NCBI GenBank assembly: GCA_030789695.1
Contig: CM061141.1
Coordinates: forward strand, 328,151,938 to 328,215,937
Length of the DNA stretch: 64,000 bases
Direction of reading: 5' to 3'
Source: Scilla litardierei
Lineage: Eukaryota > Streptophyta > Magnoliopsida > Asparagales > Asparagaceae
Shown here: one piece after another, positions 33,024 to 45,859 of the stretch
Position numbering within the stretch: the stretch's first letter is position 1
Layout: the number at the start of each line of letters is the position of its first letter
Notes under the pieces: generated by a model
Told to the model about the DNA's origin: nothing
The model's database searches: none
What the model saw: the letters and a program-made list of their open reading frames with translations, nothing else
Position numbers and translations under genes: made by a program

Positions 33024-34347
33024 CGGGGCCGGTTTTACAGTAAGGCCATTTAGGCGGCCGCTTTAGGCCTCCAAGTTTGAGCGGACCTCATATTTCATTT
33101 TATTCCTAAGCCCAACTGTTGTGCGCCCGCTGCAGTTTCCTAATTGAACAAACAAACAACGACGACGATTAGAAACTGAGAGATTAGCAGAAAGAGAAAT
33201 AAAAGGGAAAAGAAAAGAAAAGGCGAGATCGTTGTTTGCCTTCGAGGGAGCGGGAGATTTTCACCAAAATCGGATGGATCTGCTTCAATCCAATGCATCT
33301 CTATCTCTGTCAATGTTGAATTTTGTCAAATATGCAGATGAACTCCACAGAAACCATGAGGAGGTCTTCAATGTAATAAATTGGATCATCCAGTTGTCTC
33401 AACTCATGACTGTGTTGTTTCCTTTTCGTTTTCTTTTACTTTTTTCGGTGAATTTGGGGTTTTATTTTATTTTATTTTATTTTATTTTATTTTATTTTAT
33501 TTTATTTTATGTACTTATTTATTGGGTTTTTCTTTATTTTTATTTTATTGAATTTTATAAGTTACATCAAATTTAAGGGAAAGCTATGCGAATAGACATT
33601 TTGCTCAGTTTACAGACCACTTTATTTTTATAAAACCACTACTAGTACACTTTTCAAAATTACCAATAATGCCTTTTTCAAAATTGCTCAATTCACTTAG
33701 CTCTTCGCTCATCACATGCTTACCTAGAACCAACAAAATTGCTCATTACGCAAACCGAAATGCTGTTGGGCTTAATATCTGAGATGCTGATAATAGATTT
33801 CAAATGGAATTAATATCTGAGATCTAAAAGATCTGAGAAGTAATATTACTGGTAGGAGAAAATGTAGGGACATAAATATATCTGGTAGGAGGCAATGTCA
33901 TCCCTCTTGGGGAGCATAATTTTCACAATGATATGTGATGTAATATATGCTTTTGATTTAAAAAACATGATCTTTGTTTCCTTTAATTTTAAGATTGTAA
34001 CGTGTTTGGTTTGTGAGTGGATTCTGTCCTAAATTTTTTTTACTTTTTTGGTGACCCGGACTCCCACACCGCCTCACAAGTGAGGCGACCAGGCACCAAA
34101 CATGGGGTATGCAAGGCTGACCCACACCTTGCATATTAGGTTAGTCGAGGGAATTAATCGAGTTAGCCTTCGTTCCTCGATCCCTCGCCACTTGGGGGGA
34201 GAGGAACGCACTTCCCACTTACCCAACCCCCTCGAGGTCATTCTGTCCTAAATTCAGTTATATGAAAGCTCCTAAAAATTTTGTGTTAATACTTAGGCCT
34301 CATATTTTGTTTTGCTTTAGGCCTCATTTATGCTTGAACCGGCCCTG
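33024..34347. mobile_element. Non-autonomous hAT element in U2
   Basis: The ends are CGGGGCCGGTTTTACAG and, reversed, CAGGGCCGGTTCAAGC: an 11-bp inverted repeat with one mismatch. An 8-bp target duplication GGTACAAC flanks it (33016-33023 and 34348-34355). AGGCC-rich subterminal DNA and a (TTTTA)n run near 33465-33510 are present. No transposase is recognisable. A frame at 33232-33576 reads through the TTTTA run and is not supported as a gene. Confidence 0.85.
34036..34239 (-). mobile_element. tRNA-derived SINE inside the hAT element
   Basis: A 15-bp duplication ATTCTGTCCTAAATT flanks it at 34021-34035 and 34240-34254. The T-rich left end is the poly-A tail read backwards. On the minus strand the head has A-box-like GGTAAGTGGG and B-box-like GATCGAGGA, as in tRNA-derived SINEs. 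Confidence 0.75.
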
Positions 34348-34517
34348 GGTACAACGCCTTGCTGCTGGCTGCTCTCGTACGTGGAGCATCAATGTGGGAG
34401 AACACCGAGACTGGAGGGAAAAGGTGAGTTAGTTACTCGATCACTTCTGATGCAAGTTGTTCTCAACTTTGAACTAATTCTTTTAAAACCTATTCATCAT
34501 CATCATCCTCCTTGCAG

Positions 34518-34998
34518 CTACGTCTCTCTCATCGACGACGATTTCCCACCGGATATTGGCACCACCAACCCCTCGCCTTTTCTTCTACATGGTCCTACTC
34601 CTCCAAGGCAGACACGCAAGCCAGAACATCAAGAAACTCCGACCACCACCACCACCTCTCATACGAAGAGATGGATAATAGTCGGAGCCATAATCGCTGC
34701 CATTATCAATTTAGGCTTGCTCATCGTCGTATTCTTGAAGTGCAGGATTGCCCAACGTCAGGAGGAGCCTGGCATTGCACTGGGGGTGGTTGAAGCGAAC
34801 CGGGTATGTCTCTGTTTTTTGTTTTTCTATTTATTTTCAGAAGTTAGTTCATTTTTTGTGATTAATGATATCTTAATTTGTTTAATTGTGCAGGATAGTT
34901 TTGAGTCATATGCATCAGCGGTAGCGGATGATCTGCCACCTATCTCCCCTTCAACTCCTCTGAGGCCATATGCATCCGCTCCTTTGTCGGTCGGATGA
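34518..34998 (+). pseudogene. Exons 2-3 of the small membrane-protein gene (U2 copy)
   Basis: Exons 34518-34803 and 34894-34998 match U1 closely and keep the splice sites. The first exon is split by the hAT insertion at 33023/34348, so the frame from its ATG is broken. Confidence 0.55.
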
Positions 34999-36636
34999 AA
35001 TAGCATAGGAGTTTTGAAACAATGCTCTACTCCATTACTGAAATCCTAATTGCTTACTATGGTTGGTCTTAAATCAATGATCTACTCCATTGCGTCATCT
35101 TGCTGATCTTGTTAAATTGACTTCATTCGGATCTATGAATTGCTTGTGATTTACTTAGCATTTATCTTATTGATCTAATTGTTTTGATCTTTCTTTATCA
35201 ACAGACTCATTCAAACATTGCTATTAAGAACCATTATCATCTTCACGAGGGATATGGGGTTGGTCTTGTGGGAGGATTGCTCTCTTATACATATGTGTTC
35301 AACTCATAATCAATGATTATAATGTGTTGGTATTTTGATAGTTTTCTTCATCTAATCCTTTTGGAAGAAAATAGTTCAGCCCAAACTTTAAGATGTTCAG
35401 GAGTCCTCCAACTATGGATCCAGGACTGACCGCGCAATCAAGTTCTGAACCAACCAAACCATTAAAGTTAGTGAGATATTGAAATTTTATGATTTGCCTC
35501 AAATTTTGCAGCCAAAACTATGGGGTCCCCCTCCAAAACTTTCAAAAACTCTCACACGACTTGTTCATTCTTGGACAAGAGACCTCAGCTATTGGTTTAT
35601 TCTTGAATCTTAATTTGTGCTGAGTGACAAAAGCTTCAGCCCACAATTCTGTTGATTTGGTGGGAATTGGTGCAGAATAAAAAGCTTATAATTTTTTCCC
35701 TTTTTTTGTTGTACAGACTGATTTGGCACAAATTCTCACAAAATCTGGTGATATTTTGTGTTGCAAACAATCAAAATCTCTACATTAGTCTCATGGGTCT
35801 TGATCTGCTTCTCATTTGCATGCTACTATTAACAATTAGTCTCATGGGTCTGTTGATTTGGTGGGAATTGGTGCAGAATAAAAAGCTTATAATTTTTTCC
35901 CTTTTTTGTTGTACAGACTGATTTGGCACAAATTCTCACAAAATCTGGTGATATTCTGTGTTGCAAACAATCAAATTCTCTACAATTAGTCTCGTGGGTC
36001 TTGATCTGCTTCTCATTTGCGTGCTACTATTAACATACAATCTCGAAATGTGATTGTAAACATCATCAATCTTAAAGAATGGCCTTGTTGTTGTTGAACC
36101 TTTTTCCAGTAGTCCGTCAGAATTTTCAGTTCATTGAAGGCAGCGCTATACCAAATACTGTGGGTTTTTTGAGCTATGCAAATTGTTGAGATATGCCAAC
36201 TTGTGATCAAATGTTTATCTGTAACTTGTGATCAAATTGTTGAGATATGCAAATTGATTATCTATGTTTTGTTTCCCAATGTCACTATATCAATTTTATC
36301 TCATGTTTATCTATAACTTGTGATCAAATTGTTGGGATATGCAAATTGATTATCTATGTTTTGTTTCCCAACATCAACATATGAACTGTGAAACATTGGA
36401 TGAGTTGCTTGGACTGAAACACAAACAATAGTAATTTGATATTGCACATGCTAAAATCACATGTTACACAGAATTCTGCTTGTATGTTACTCGTTATGTC
36501 TCCCTTAATACCTAGTTGTCTCGCTATTTGATATTGCACAACTTCCCTTAATACCTAGTACCCTAAAACAAGTTCAGGTTGGTTCCCTTTATATGTTTTG
36601 TTATTGATGTGGATAGAGGTTCAGGTTGGCATTCTG

Positions 36637-36746
36637 TGTTAAAGTGTGTGACCCGAATCCGGTTTAGTGACCCGACCCGAAGAGCTCGCGGTGCGACATT
36701 TATTGGGAAATTTTCAGGGCTCTGTGGTGGTAGCGGAGGGATCGGG
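36637..36746 (+). repeat. First 110 bp of the Copia LTR, in U2
   Basis: Same piece and same right-hand junction as in U1, again preceded by TTCTG. Confidence 0.9.
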
Positions 36747-38350
36747 GATGAAGGCGTTATTGATTAAATTGGGTTGTAATTTTAGGGTCGGGGTTGGCTC
36801 CTTCGGGTGTTGGACTATTGAATGGTCCAACGCGCTATGCACCATTCGATCTCATCACGATTAATAATAATTGAAATAATTGAAATAATTACTGCAGCAG
36901 ACCCAAAAGAAACTGAGCGTTCTTCCCTTGTGATCGTTTGTCTTCTTCCTCCGAACTCAGTTACTGCAATTTCACATCCCGCTTCTTCAGCTTCATCCTC
37001 TTCAAAGCGAGATCCACCATCAACGTCAATGAGGATGTCCTCTCCATCGACGGCGATGAGGATGGCCTCGCTCATAAAAGCTTTCCCTTTTCTCTCCCAT
37101 GAAACCACCTTCTTCAAGTGATGCCTTGGCTATGAACAAAGATCTTGAGCATCAAATTGTATGGAATTTCAAGGTTGTGGGATTTAATTTGAAGGCGTTA
37201 TTCGTTAAATTGGGTTGTAATTTTGGGGTCGGGGTTGGCTCTGGACCATCGAATGGTCCAACTCTCTATGCACCGTTCGATCTCATCACGATGAATAATA
37301 ATTGAGACCCAAAAGAAACTGGGCGTTCTTCACTTGTGATCATTTGTCTTCTTCCTCCGAACTCTGTTGCAGCAATTTCACATCCCGCTTCTTCAGCTTC
37401 ATCCTCTTCAAAGCGAGATCCACCATCGACGGATATGAGGATGGCCTCTCCATCGATGGCGATGAGGATGGCCTCGCTCATAAAAGCTTTCCCTTTTCTC
37501 TCCCATGAAACCACCTTCTTCAAGTGCTGCCTTGGCTAGGAACGAAGATGTTGTGCATCGAATTGTAAGGAATTTCAAGGTTGTGGGATTTTAGTTGAAG
37601 GCGTTATTTATTAAATTGGGTTGTAATTTTAGGGTCAGGGTTGGCTCCTTCGGGTGTTGGACTATTGAATGGTCCAACGCGCTATGCACCGTTCGATCTC
37701 ATCACGATTAATAATAATTGAAATAATTGAAATAATTACTGCAGCAGACCCAAAAGAAACTGAGCGTTCTTCACTTGTGATCGTTTGTCTTCTTCCTCCG
37801 AACTCAGTTGCAGCAATTTCACATCCCGCTTCTTCAGCTTCATCCTCTTCAAAGCGAGATCCACCATCAACGGCAATGAGGATGTCCTCTCCATCGACGG
37901 CGATGAGGATGGCCTCGCTCATAAAAGCTTTCCCTTTTCTCTCCCATGAAACCACCTTCTTCAAGTGCTGTCTTGACTATGAATGAAGATGTTGAGCAAC
38001 GAATTGTATAGAATTTCATTGTTGTGGGATTTAATTTGAAGGCGTTATTCGTTAAATTGGGTTGTAATTTTGGGGGATGATAGAAGGGGAAATCGATGGG
38101 ATTGGGCACCACTTCACAGTTCATCTTTTTCCCCCCTTTTTCTCTGTTTTTTTTCTTTTTCAGTGTTTAAACTTGAATCTTTTTTTAATTGCTTGAGAAA
38201 AAGATTGCATTTTGGATTGTGGGTGGTGTGGTATCATATCACATCCAGATCTTTTTTGGTTGGTGTTGTATCAGATCGCATCCAGATCTAACGGTTCACA
38301 GTGCGTTGGACAACCATGCCGTCCAACGCCAATAGGAGCTAACCCGCCCC
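36747..38350. repeat. Foldback-like element after U2
   Basis: Same layout as after U1. The middle repeat has lost about 27 bp of the GAAATAATT run near 37305. Confidence 0.75.
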
Positions 38351-38414
38351 TTTCCTTGAGTAGAAACCCAGCTGTAATAAGAAACCAACTGAAACCAAGC
38401 TGCAACTGGAATAA

Positions 38415-38801
38415 GCCCCATTCATTACGCATTCCCCCTACCTGCTCCCCCCACCTCTGTCCTCTGCAGCCTTACATGACCTCGACTTCCCCGGCCTCGA
38501 CCTAGAATTTCAAGCCCTACCGGCCGTCGAGCCCCCGCTGGACGCCGAATTCCCCGAAGAATTCGCCTCATTGTTCTTCAAGAGCCTCGCTCCCCACGTG
38601 AAATCGACCGTCTCCGGTTCATCGCTCCCTGTTTCGGCCATCTTCGTCGACTTCTTCGCCACGCCGGTCATTGATGCGGCGACCGAGCTCAACGTCCCGA
38701 CGTACATTTGCTTCACGTCGACCGCGCTCATTCTGAGCCTGCTGCTGCACCTGCCGACTCTCAACGAAAGCATTGGCGGCAGAGAGTTTGAAGAGATTTG
38801 A
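38415..38801 (+). pseudogene. UDP-glycosyltransferase fragment (U3 copy)
   Basis: A copy of the same broken N-terminal UGT piece, ending at the same stop as in U1. Confidence 0.8.
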
Positions 38802-38929
38802 AGAAGGGGTCGAGTTGCCCGGGATCCAGGCGATACCGGCGGCATCTGGAGTTCCTTCTCTATCTTCGATCCCCATTTCCTTGAGTAGGCAGCCTTCGGC
38901 ACACATTGTCTGCCATTATTTGGTACAAC

Positions 38930-39397
38930 CGGGGCCGGTTTTACAGTAAGGCCATTTAGGCGGCCGCTTTAGGCCTCCAAGTTTGAGCGGACCTCATATT
39001 TCATTTTATTCCTAAGCCCAACTGTTGTGTGCCCGCTGCAGTTTCCTAATTGAACAAACAAACAACGACGACGATTAGAAACTGAGAGATTAGCAGAAAG
39101 AGAAATAAAAGGGAAAAGAAAAGAAAAGGCGAGATCGTTGTTTGCCTTCCAGGGAGCGGGAGATTTTCACCAAAATCGGATGGATCTGCTTCAATCCAAT
39201 GCATCTCTATCTCTGTCAATGTTGAATTTTGTCAAATATGCAGATGAACTCCACAGAAACCATGAGGAGGTCTTCAATGTAATAAATTGGATCATCCAGT
39301 TGTCTCAACTCATGACTGTGTTGTTTCCTTTTCGTTTTCTTTTACTTTTTTCGGTGAATTTGGGGTTTTATTTTATTTTATTTTATTTTATTTTATT
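38930..39397. mobile_element. hAT remnant in U3, right half deleted
   Basis: The left end CGGGGCCGG follows GGTACAAC. The right end is missing. The break lies in the TTTTA run and continues with GTGATTAATGATATC of the unit intron. Confidence 0.85.
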
Positions 39398-41175
39398 GTG
39401 ATTAATGATATCTTAATTTGTTTAATTGTGCAGGATAGTTTTGAGTCATATGCATCAGCGGTAGCGGATGATCTGCCACCTATCTCCCCTTCAACTCCTC
39501 TGAGGCCATATGCATCCGCTCCTTTGTCGGTCGGATGAAATAGCATAGGAGTTTTGAAACAATGCTCTACTCCATTACTGAAATCTTAATTGCTTACTAC
39601 GGTTGGTCTTAAATCAATGATCTACTCCATTGCGTCATCTTGCTGATCTTGTTAAATTGACTTCATTCGGATCTATGAATTGCTTGTGATTTACTTAGCA
39701 TTTATCTTATTGATCTAATTGTTTTGATCTTTCTTTATCAACAGACTCATCCAAACATTGCTATTAAGAACCATTATCATCTTCACGAGGGATATGGGGT
39801 TGGTCTTGTGGGAGGATTGCTCTCTTATACATATGTGTTCAACTCATAATCAATGATTATAATGTGTTGGTATTTTGATAGTTTTCTTCATCTAATCCTT
39901 TTGGAAGAAAATAGTTCAGCCCAAACTTTAAGATGTTCAGGAGTCCTCCAACTATGGATCCAGGACTGACCGCGCAATCAAGTTCTGAACCAACCAAACC
40001 ATTAAAGTTAGTGAGATATTGAAATTTTATGATTTGCCTCAAATTTTGCAGCCAAAACTATGGGGTCCCCCTCCAAAACTTTCAAAAACTCTCACACGAC
40101 TTGTTCATTCTTGGACAAGAGACCTCAGCTATTGGTTTATTCTTGAATCTTAATTTGTGCTGAGTGACAAAAGCTTCAGCCCACAATTCTGTTGATTTGG
40201 TGGGAATTGGTGCAGAATAAAAAGCTTATAATTTTTTCCCTTTTTTGTTGTACAGACTGATTTGGCACAAATTCTCACAAAATCTGGTGATATTCTGTGT
40301 TGCAAACAATCAAAATCTCTACATTAGTCTCATGGGTCTTGATCTGCTTCTCATTTGCATGCTACTATTAACAATTAGTCTCATGGGTCTGTTGATTTGG
40401 TGGGAATTGGTGCAGAATAAAAAGCTTATAATTTTTTCCCTTTTTTGTTGTACAGACTGATTTGGCACAAATTCTCACAAAATCTGGTGATATTCTGTGT
40501 TGCAAACAATCAAATTCTCTACAATTAGTCTCGTGGGTCTTGATCTGCTTCTCATTTGCATGCTACTATTAACATACAATCTCGAAATGTGATTGTAAAC
40601 ATCATCAATCTTGAAGAATGGCCTTGTTGTTGTTGAACCTTTTTCCAGTAGTCCGTCAGAATTTTCAGTTCATTGAAGGCAGCGCTATACCAAATACTGT
40701 GGGTTTTTTGAGCTATGCAAATTGTTGAGATATGCCAACTTGTGATCAAATGTTTATCTGTAACTTGTGATCAAATTGTTGAGATATGCAAATTGATTAT
40801 CTATGTTTTGTTTCCCAATGTCACTATATCAATTTTATCTCATGTTTATCTATAACTTGTGATCAAATTGTTGGGATATGCAAATTGATTATCTATGTTT
40901 TGTTTCCCAACATCAACATATGAACTGTGAAACATTGGATGAGTTGCTTGGACTGAAACACAAACAATAGTAATTTGATATTGCACATGCTAAAATCACA
41001 TGTTACACAGAATTCTGCTTGTATGTTACTCGTTATGTCTCCCTTAATACCTAGTTGTCTCGCTATTTGATATTGCACAACTTCCCTTAATACCTAGTAC
41101 CCTAAAACAAGTTCAGGTTGGTTCCCTTTATATGTTTGGTTATTGATGTGGATAGAGGTTCAGGTTGGCATTCTG

Positions 41176-41285
41176 TGTTAAAGTGTGTGACCCGAATCCG
41201 GTTTAGTGACCCGACCCGAAGAGCTCGCGGTGCGACATTTATTGGGAAATTTTCAGGGCTCTGTGGTGGTAGCGGAGGGATCGGG
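41176..41285 (+). repeat. First 110 bp of the Copia LTR, in U3
   Basis: Same piece and junction as in U1 and U2, preceded by TTCTG (41171-41175). Confidence 0.9.
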
Positions 41286-42915
41286 GTTGAAGGCGTTATT
41301 GATTAAATTGGGTTGTAATTTTAGGGTCGGGGTTGGCTCCTTCGGGTGTTGGACTATTGAATGGTCCAACGCGCTATGCACCATTCGATCTCATCACGAT
41401 TAATAATAATTGAAATAATTGAAATAATTACTGCAGCAGACCCAAAAGAAACTGAGCGTTCTTCCCTTGTGATCGTTTGTCTTCTTCCTCCGAACTCAGT
41501 TGCTGCAATTTCACATCCCGCTTCTTCAGCTTCATCCTCTTCAAAGCGAGATCCACCATCAACGTCAATGAGGATGTCCTCTCCATCGACGGCGATGAGG
41601 ATGGCCTCGCTCATAAAAGCTTTCCCTTTTCTCTCCCATGAAACCACCTTCTTCAAGTGATGCCTTGGCTATGAACAAAGATGTTGAGCATCAAATTGTA
41701 TGGAATTTCAAGGTTGTGGGATTTAATTTGAAGGCGTTATTCGTTAAATTGGGTTGTAATTTTGGGGTCGGGGTTGGCTCTGGACCATCGAATGGTCCAA
41801 CTCTCTATGCACCGTTCGATCTCATCACGATCAATAATAATTGAAATAATTGAAATAATTACTGTAGCAGACCCAAAAGAAACTGGGCGTTCTTCACTTG
41901 TGATCGTTTGTCTTCTTCCTCCGAACTCTGTTGCAGCAATTTCACATCCCGCTTCTTCAGCTTCATCCTCTTCAAAGCGAGATCCACCATCGACGGATAT
42001 GAGGATGGCCTCTCCATCGATGGCGATGAGGATGGCCTCGCTCATAAAAGCTTTCCCTTTTCTCTCCCATGAAACCACCTTCTTCAAGTGCTGCCTTGGC
42101 TATGAACGAAGATGTTGTGCATCGAATTGTAAGGAATTTCAAGGTTGTGGGATTTTAGTTGAAGGCGTTATTTATTAAATTGGGTTGTAATTTTAGGGTC
42201 AGGGTTGGCTCCTTCGGGTGTTGGACTATTGAATGGTCCAACGCGCTATGCACCGTTCGATCTCATCACGATTAATAATAATTGAAATAATTGAAATAAT
42301 TACTGCAGCAGACCCAAAAGAAACTGAGCGTTCTTCACTTGTGATCGTTTGTCTTCTTCCTCCGAACTCAGTTGCAGCAATTTCACATCCCGCTTCTTCA
42401 GCTTCATCCTCTTCAAAGCGAGATCCACCATCAACGGCAATGAGGATGTCCTCTCCATCGACGGCGATGAGGATGGCCTCGCTCATAAAAGCTTTCCCTT
42501 TTCTCTCCCATGAAACCACCTTCTTCAAGTGCTGTCTTGACTGTGAATGAAGATGTTGAGCAACGAATTGTATATAATTTCATTGTTGTGGGATTTAATT
42601 TGAAGGCGTTATTCGTTAAATTGGGTTGTAATTTTGGGGGATGATAGAAGGGGAAATCGATGGGATTGGGCACCACTTCACAGTTCATCTTTTTCCCCCC
42701 TTTTTCTCTGTTTTTTTTTCTTTTTCAGTGTTTAAACTTGAATCTTTTTTTAATTGCTTGAGAAAAAGATTGCATTTTGGATTGTGGGTGGTGTGGTATC
42801 AGATCGCATCCAGATCTTTTTTGGTTGGTGTTGTCTCAGATCGCATCCAGATCTAACGGTTCACAGTGCGTTGGACAACCATGCCGTCCAACGCCAATAG
42901 GAGCTAACCCGCCCC
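41286..42915. repeat. Foldback-like element after U3
   Basis: Three left-end repeats and one inverted right end, as after U1. Confidence 0.75.
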
Positions 42916-42979
42916 TTTCCTTGAGTAGAAACCCAGCTGTAATAAGAAACCAACTGAAACCAAGCTGCAACTGGAATAA

Positions 42980-43366
42980 GCCCCGTTCATTACGCATTCC
43001 TCCTACCTGCTCCCCCCACCTCTGTCCTCTGCAGCCTTACATGACCTCGACTTCCCCGGCCTCGACCTAGAATTTCAAGCCCTACCGGCCGTCGAGCCCC
43101 CGCTGGACGCCGAATTCCCCGAAGAATTCGCCTCATTGTTCTTCAAGAGCCTCACTCCCCACGTGAAATCGACCGTCTCCGGTTCATCGCTCCCTGTTTC
43201 GGCCATCTTCGTCGACTTCTTCGCCACGCCGGTCATTGATGCGGCGACCGAGCTCAACGTCCCGACGTACATTTGCTTCACGTCGACCGCGCTCATTCTG
43301 AGCCTGCTGCTGCACCTGCCGACTCTCAACGAAAGCATTGGCGGCAGAGAGTTTGAAGAGATTTGA
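42980..43366 (+). pseudogene. UDP-glycosyltransferase fragment (U4 copy)
   Basis: Same broken fragment, with one extra substitution (Thr for Ala in the SLTPHV segment). Confidence 0.8.
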
Positions 43367-43494
43367 AGAAGGGGTCGAGTTGCCCGGGATCCAGGCGATA
43401 CCGGCGGCATCTGGAGTTCCTTCTCTATCTTCGATCCCCATTTCCTTGAGTAGGCAGCCTTCGGCACACAATGTCTGCCATTATTTGGTACAAC

Positions 43495-43972
43495 CGGGGC
43501 CGGTTTTACAGTAAGGCCATTTAGGCGGCCGCTTTAGGCCTCCAAGTTTGAGCGGACCTCATATTTCATTTTATTCCTAAGCCCAACTGTTGTGTGCCCG
43601 CTGCAGTTTCCTAATTGAACAAACAAACAACGACGACGATTAGAAACTGAGAGATTAGCAGAAAGAGAAATAAAAGGGAAAAGAAAAGAAAAGGCGAGAT
43701 CGTTGTTTGCCTTCGAGGGAGCGGGAGATTTTCACCAAAATCGGATGGATCTGCTTCAATCCAATGCATCTCTATCTCTGTCAATGTTGAATTTTGTCAA
43801 ATATGCAGATGAACTCCACAGAAACCATGAGGAGGTCTTCAATGTAATAAATTGGATCATCCAGTTGTCTCAACTCATGACTGTGTTGTTTCCTTTTCGT
43901 TTTCTTTTACTTTTTTCGGTGAATTTGGGGTTTTATTTTATTTTATTTTATTTTATTTTATTTTATTTTATT
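43495..43972. mobile_element. hAT remnant in U4
   Basis: The left end and body are as in U3, with the same right-hand deletion break in the TTTTA run. Confidence 0.85.
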
Positions 43973-45749
43973 GTGATTAATGATATCTTAATTTGTTTAA
44001 TTGTGCAGGATAGTTTTGAGTCATATGCATCAGCGGTAGCGGATGATCTGCCACCTATCTCCCCTTCAACTCCTCTGAGGCCATATGCATCCGCTCCTTT
44101 GTCGGTCGGATGAAATAGCATAGGAGTTTTGAAACAATGCTCTACTCCATTACTGAAATCTTAATTGCTTACTACGGTTGGTCTTAAATCAATGATCTAC
44201 TCCATTGCGTCATCTTGCTGATCTTGTTAAATTGACTTCATTCGGATCTATGAATTGCTTGTGATTTACTTAGCATTTATCTTATTGATCTAATTGTTTT
44301 GATCTTTCTTTATCAACAGACTCATCCAAACATTGCTATTAAGAACCATTATCATCTTCACGAGGGATATGGGGTTGGTCTTGTGGGAGGATTGCTCTCT
44401 TATACATATGTGTTCAACTCATAATCAATGATTATAATGTGTTGGTATTTTGATAGTTTTCTTCATCTAATCCTTTTGGAAGAAAATAGTTCAGCCCAAA
44501 CTTTAAGATGTTCAGAAGTCCTCCAACTATGGATCCAGGACTGACCGCGCAATCAAGTTCTTAACCAACCAAACCATTGAAGTTAGTGAGATATTGAAAT
44601 TTTATGATTTGCCTCAAATTTTGCAGCCAAAACTATGGGGTCCCCCTCCAAAACTTTCAAAAACTCTCACACGACTTGTTCATTCTTGGACAAGAGACCT
44701 CAGCTATTGGTTTATTCTTGAATCTTAATTTGTGCTGAGTGACAAAAGCTTCAGCCCACAATTCTGTTGATTTGGTGGGAATTGGTGCAGAATAAAAAGC
44801 TTATAATTTTTTCCCTTTTTGTTGTAAAGACTGATTTGGCACAAATTCTCACAAAATCTGGTGATATTCTGTGTTGCAAACAATCAAAATCTCTACATTA
44901 GTCTCATGGGTCTTGATCTGCTTCTCATTTGCATGCTACTATTAACAATTAGTCTCATGGGTCTGTTGATTTGGTGGGAATTGGTGCAGAATAAAAAGCT
45001 TATAATTTTTTCCCTTTTTTGTTGTACAGCCTGATTTGGCACAAATTCTCACAAAATCTGGTGATATTCTGTGTTGCAAACAATCAAATTCTCTACAATT
45101 AGTCTCGTGGGTCTTGATCTGCTTCTCATTTGCATGCTACTATTAACATACAATCTCGAAATGTGATTGTAAACATCATCAATCTTGAAGAATGGCCTTG
45201 TTGTTGTTGAACCTTTTTCCAGTAGTCCGTCAGAATTTTCAGTTCATTGAAGGCAGCGCTATACCAAATACTGTGGGCTTTTTGAGCTATGCAAATTGTT
45301 GAGATATGCCAACTTGTGATCAAATGTTTATCTGTAACTTGTGATCAAATTGTTGAGATATGCAAATTGATTATCTATGTTTTGTTTCCCAATGTCACTA
45401 TATCAATTTTATCTCATGTTTATCTATAACTTGTGATCAAATTGTTGGGATATGCAAATTGATTATCTATGTTTTGTTTCCCAACATCAACATATGAACT
45501 GTGAAACATTGGATGAGTTGCTTGGACTGAAACACAAACAATAGTAATTTGATATTGCACATGCTAAAATCACATATTACACAGAATTCTGCTTGTATGT
45601 TACTCGTTATGTCTCCCTTAATACCTAGTTGTCTCGCTATTTGATATTGCACAACTTCCCTTAATACCTAGTACCCTAAAACAAGTTCAGGTTGGTTCCC
45701 TTTATATGTTTGGTTATTGATGTGGATAGAGGTTCAGGTTGGCATTCTG

Positions 45750-45859
45750 TGTTAAAGTGTGTGACCCGAATCCGGTTTAGTGACCCGACCCGAAGAGCTC
45801 GCGGTGCGACATTTATTGGGAAATTTTCAGGGCTCTGTGGTGGTAGCGGAGGGATCGGG
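45750..45859 (+). repeat. First 110 bp of the Copia LTR, in U4
   Basis: The copy nearest to the Copia body. It is preceded by TTCTG (45745-45749), identical to the 5 bp after the 3' LTR (52947-52951). Confidence 0.9.

Larger units (their letters stand above)
32416..38321 (+). repeat. Tandem unit U2 (5906 bp), with the complete hAT insertion
   Basis: Same order as U1, plus a 1.3-kb hAT element (33024-34347) that itself carries a SINE. U2 is the only unit with both the full hAT element and the downstream exons. Its LTR piece is at 36637-36746. Confidence 0.9.
38322..42886 (+). repeat. Tandem unit U3 (4565 bp)
   Basis: As U2, but with a deletion that joins the TTTTA run of the hAT element (about 39397) to the intron before exon 3 of the small membrane-protein gene. 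The hAT right half, the SINE and exon 2 are gone. Confidence 0.9.

Noticed and set aside
33232..33576. 115-codon frame in the hAT element as a gene
   Set aside because: It reads into a TTTTA run and has no transposase similarity. The length changes with the run in U3 and U4.
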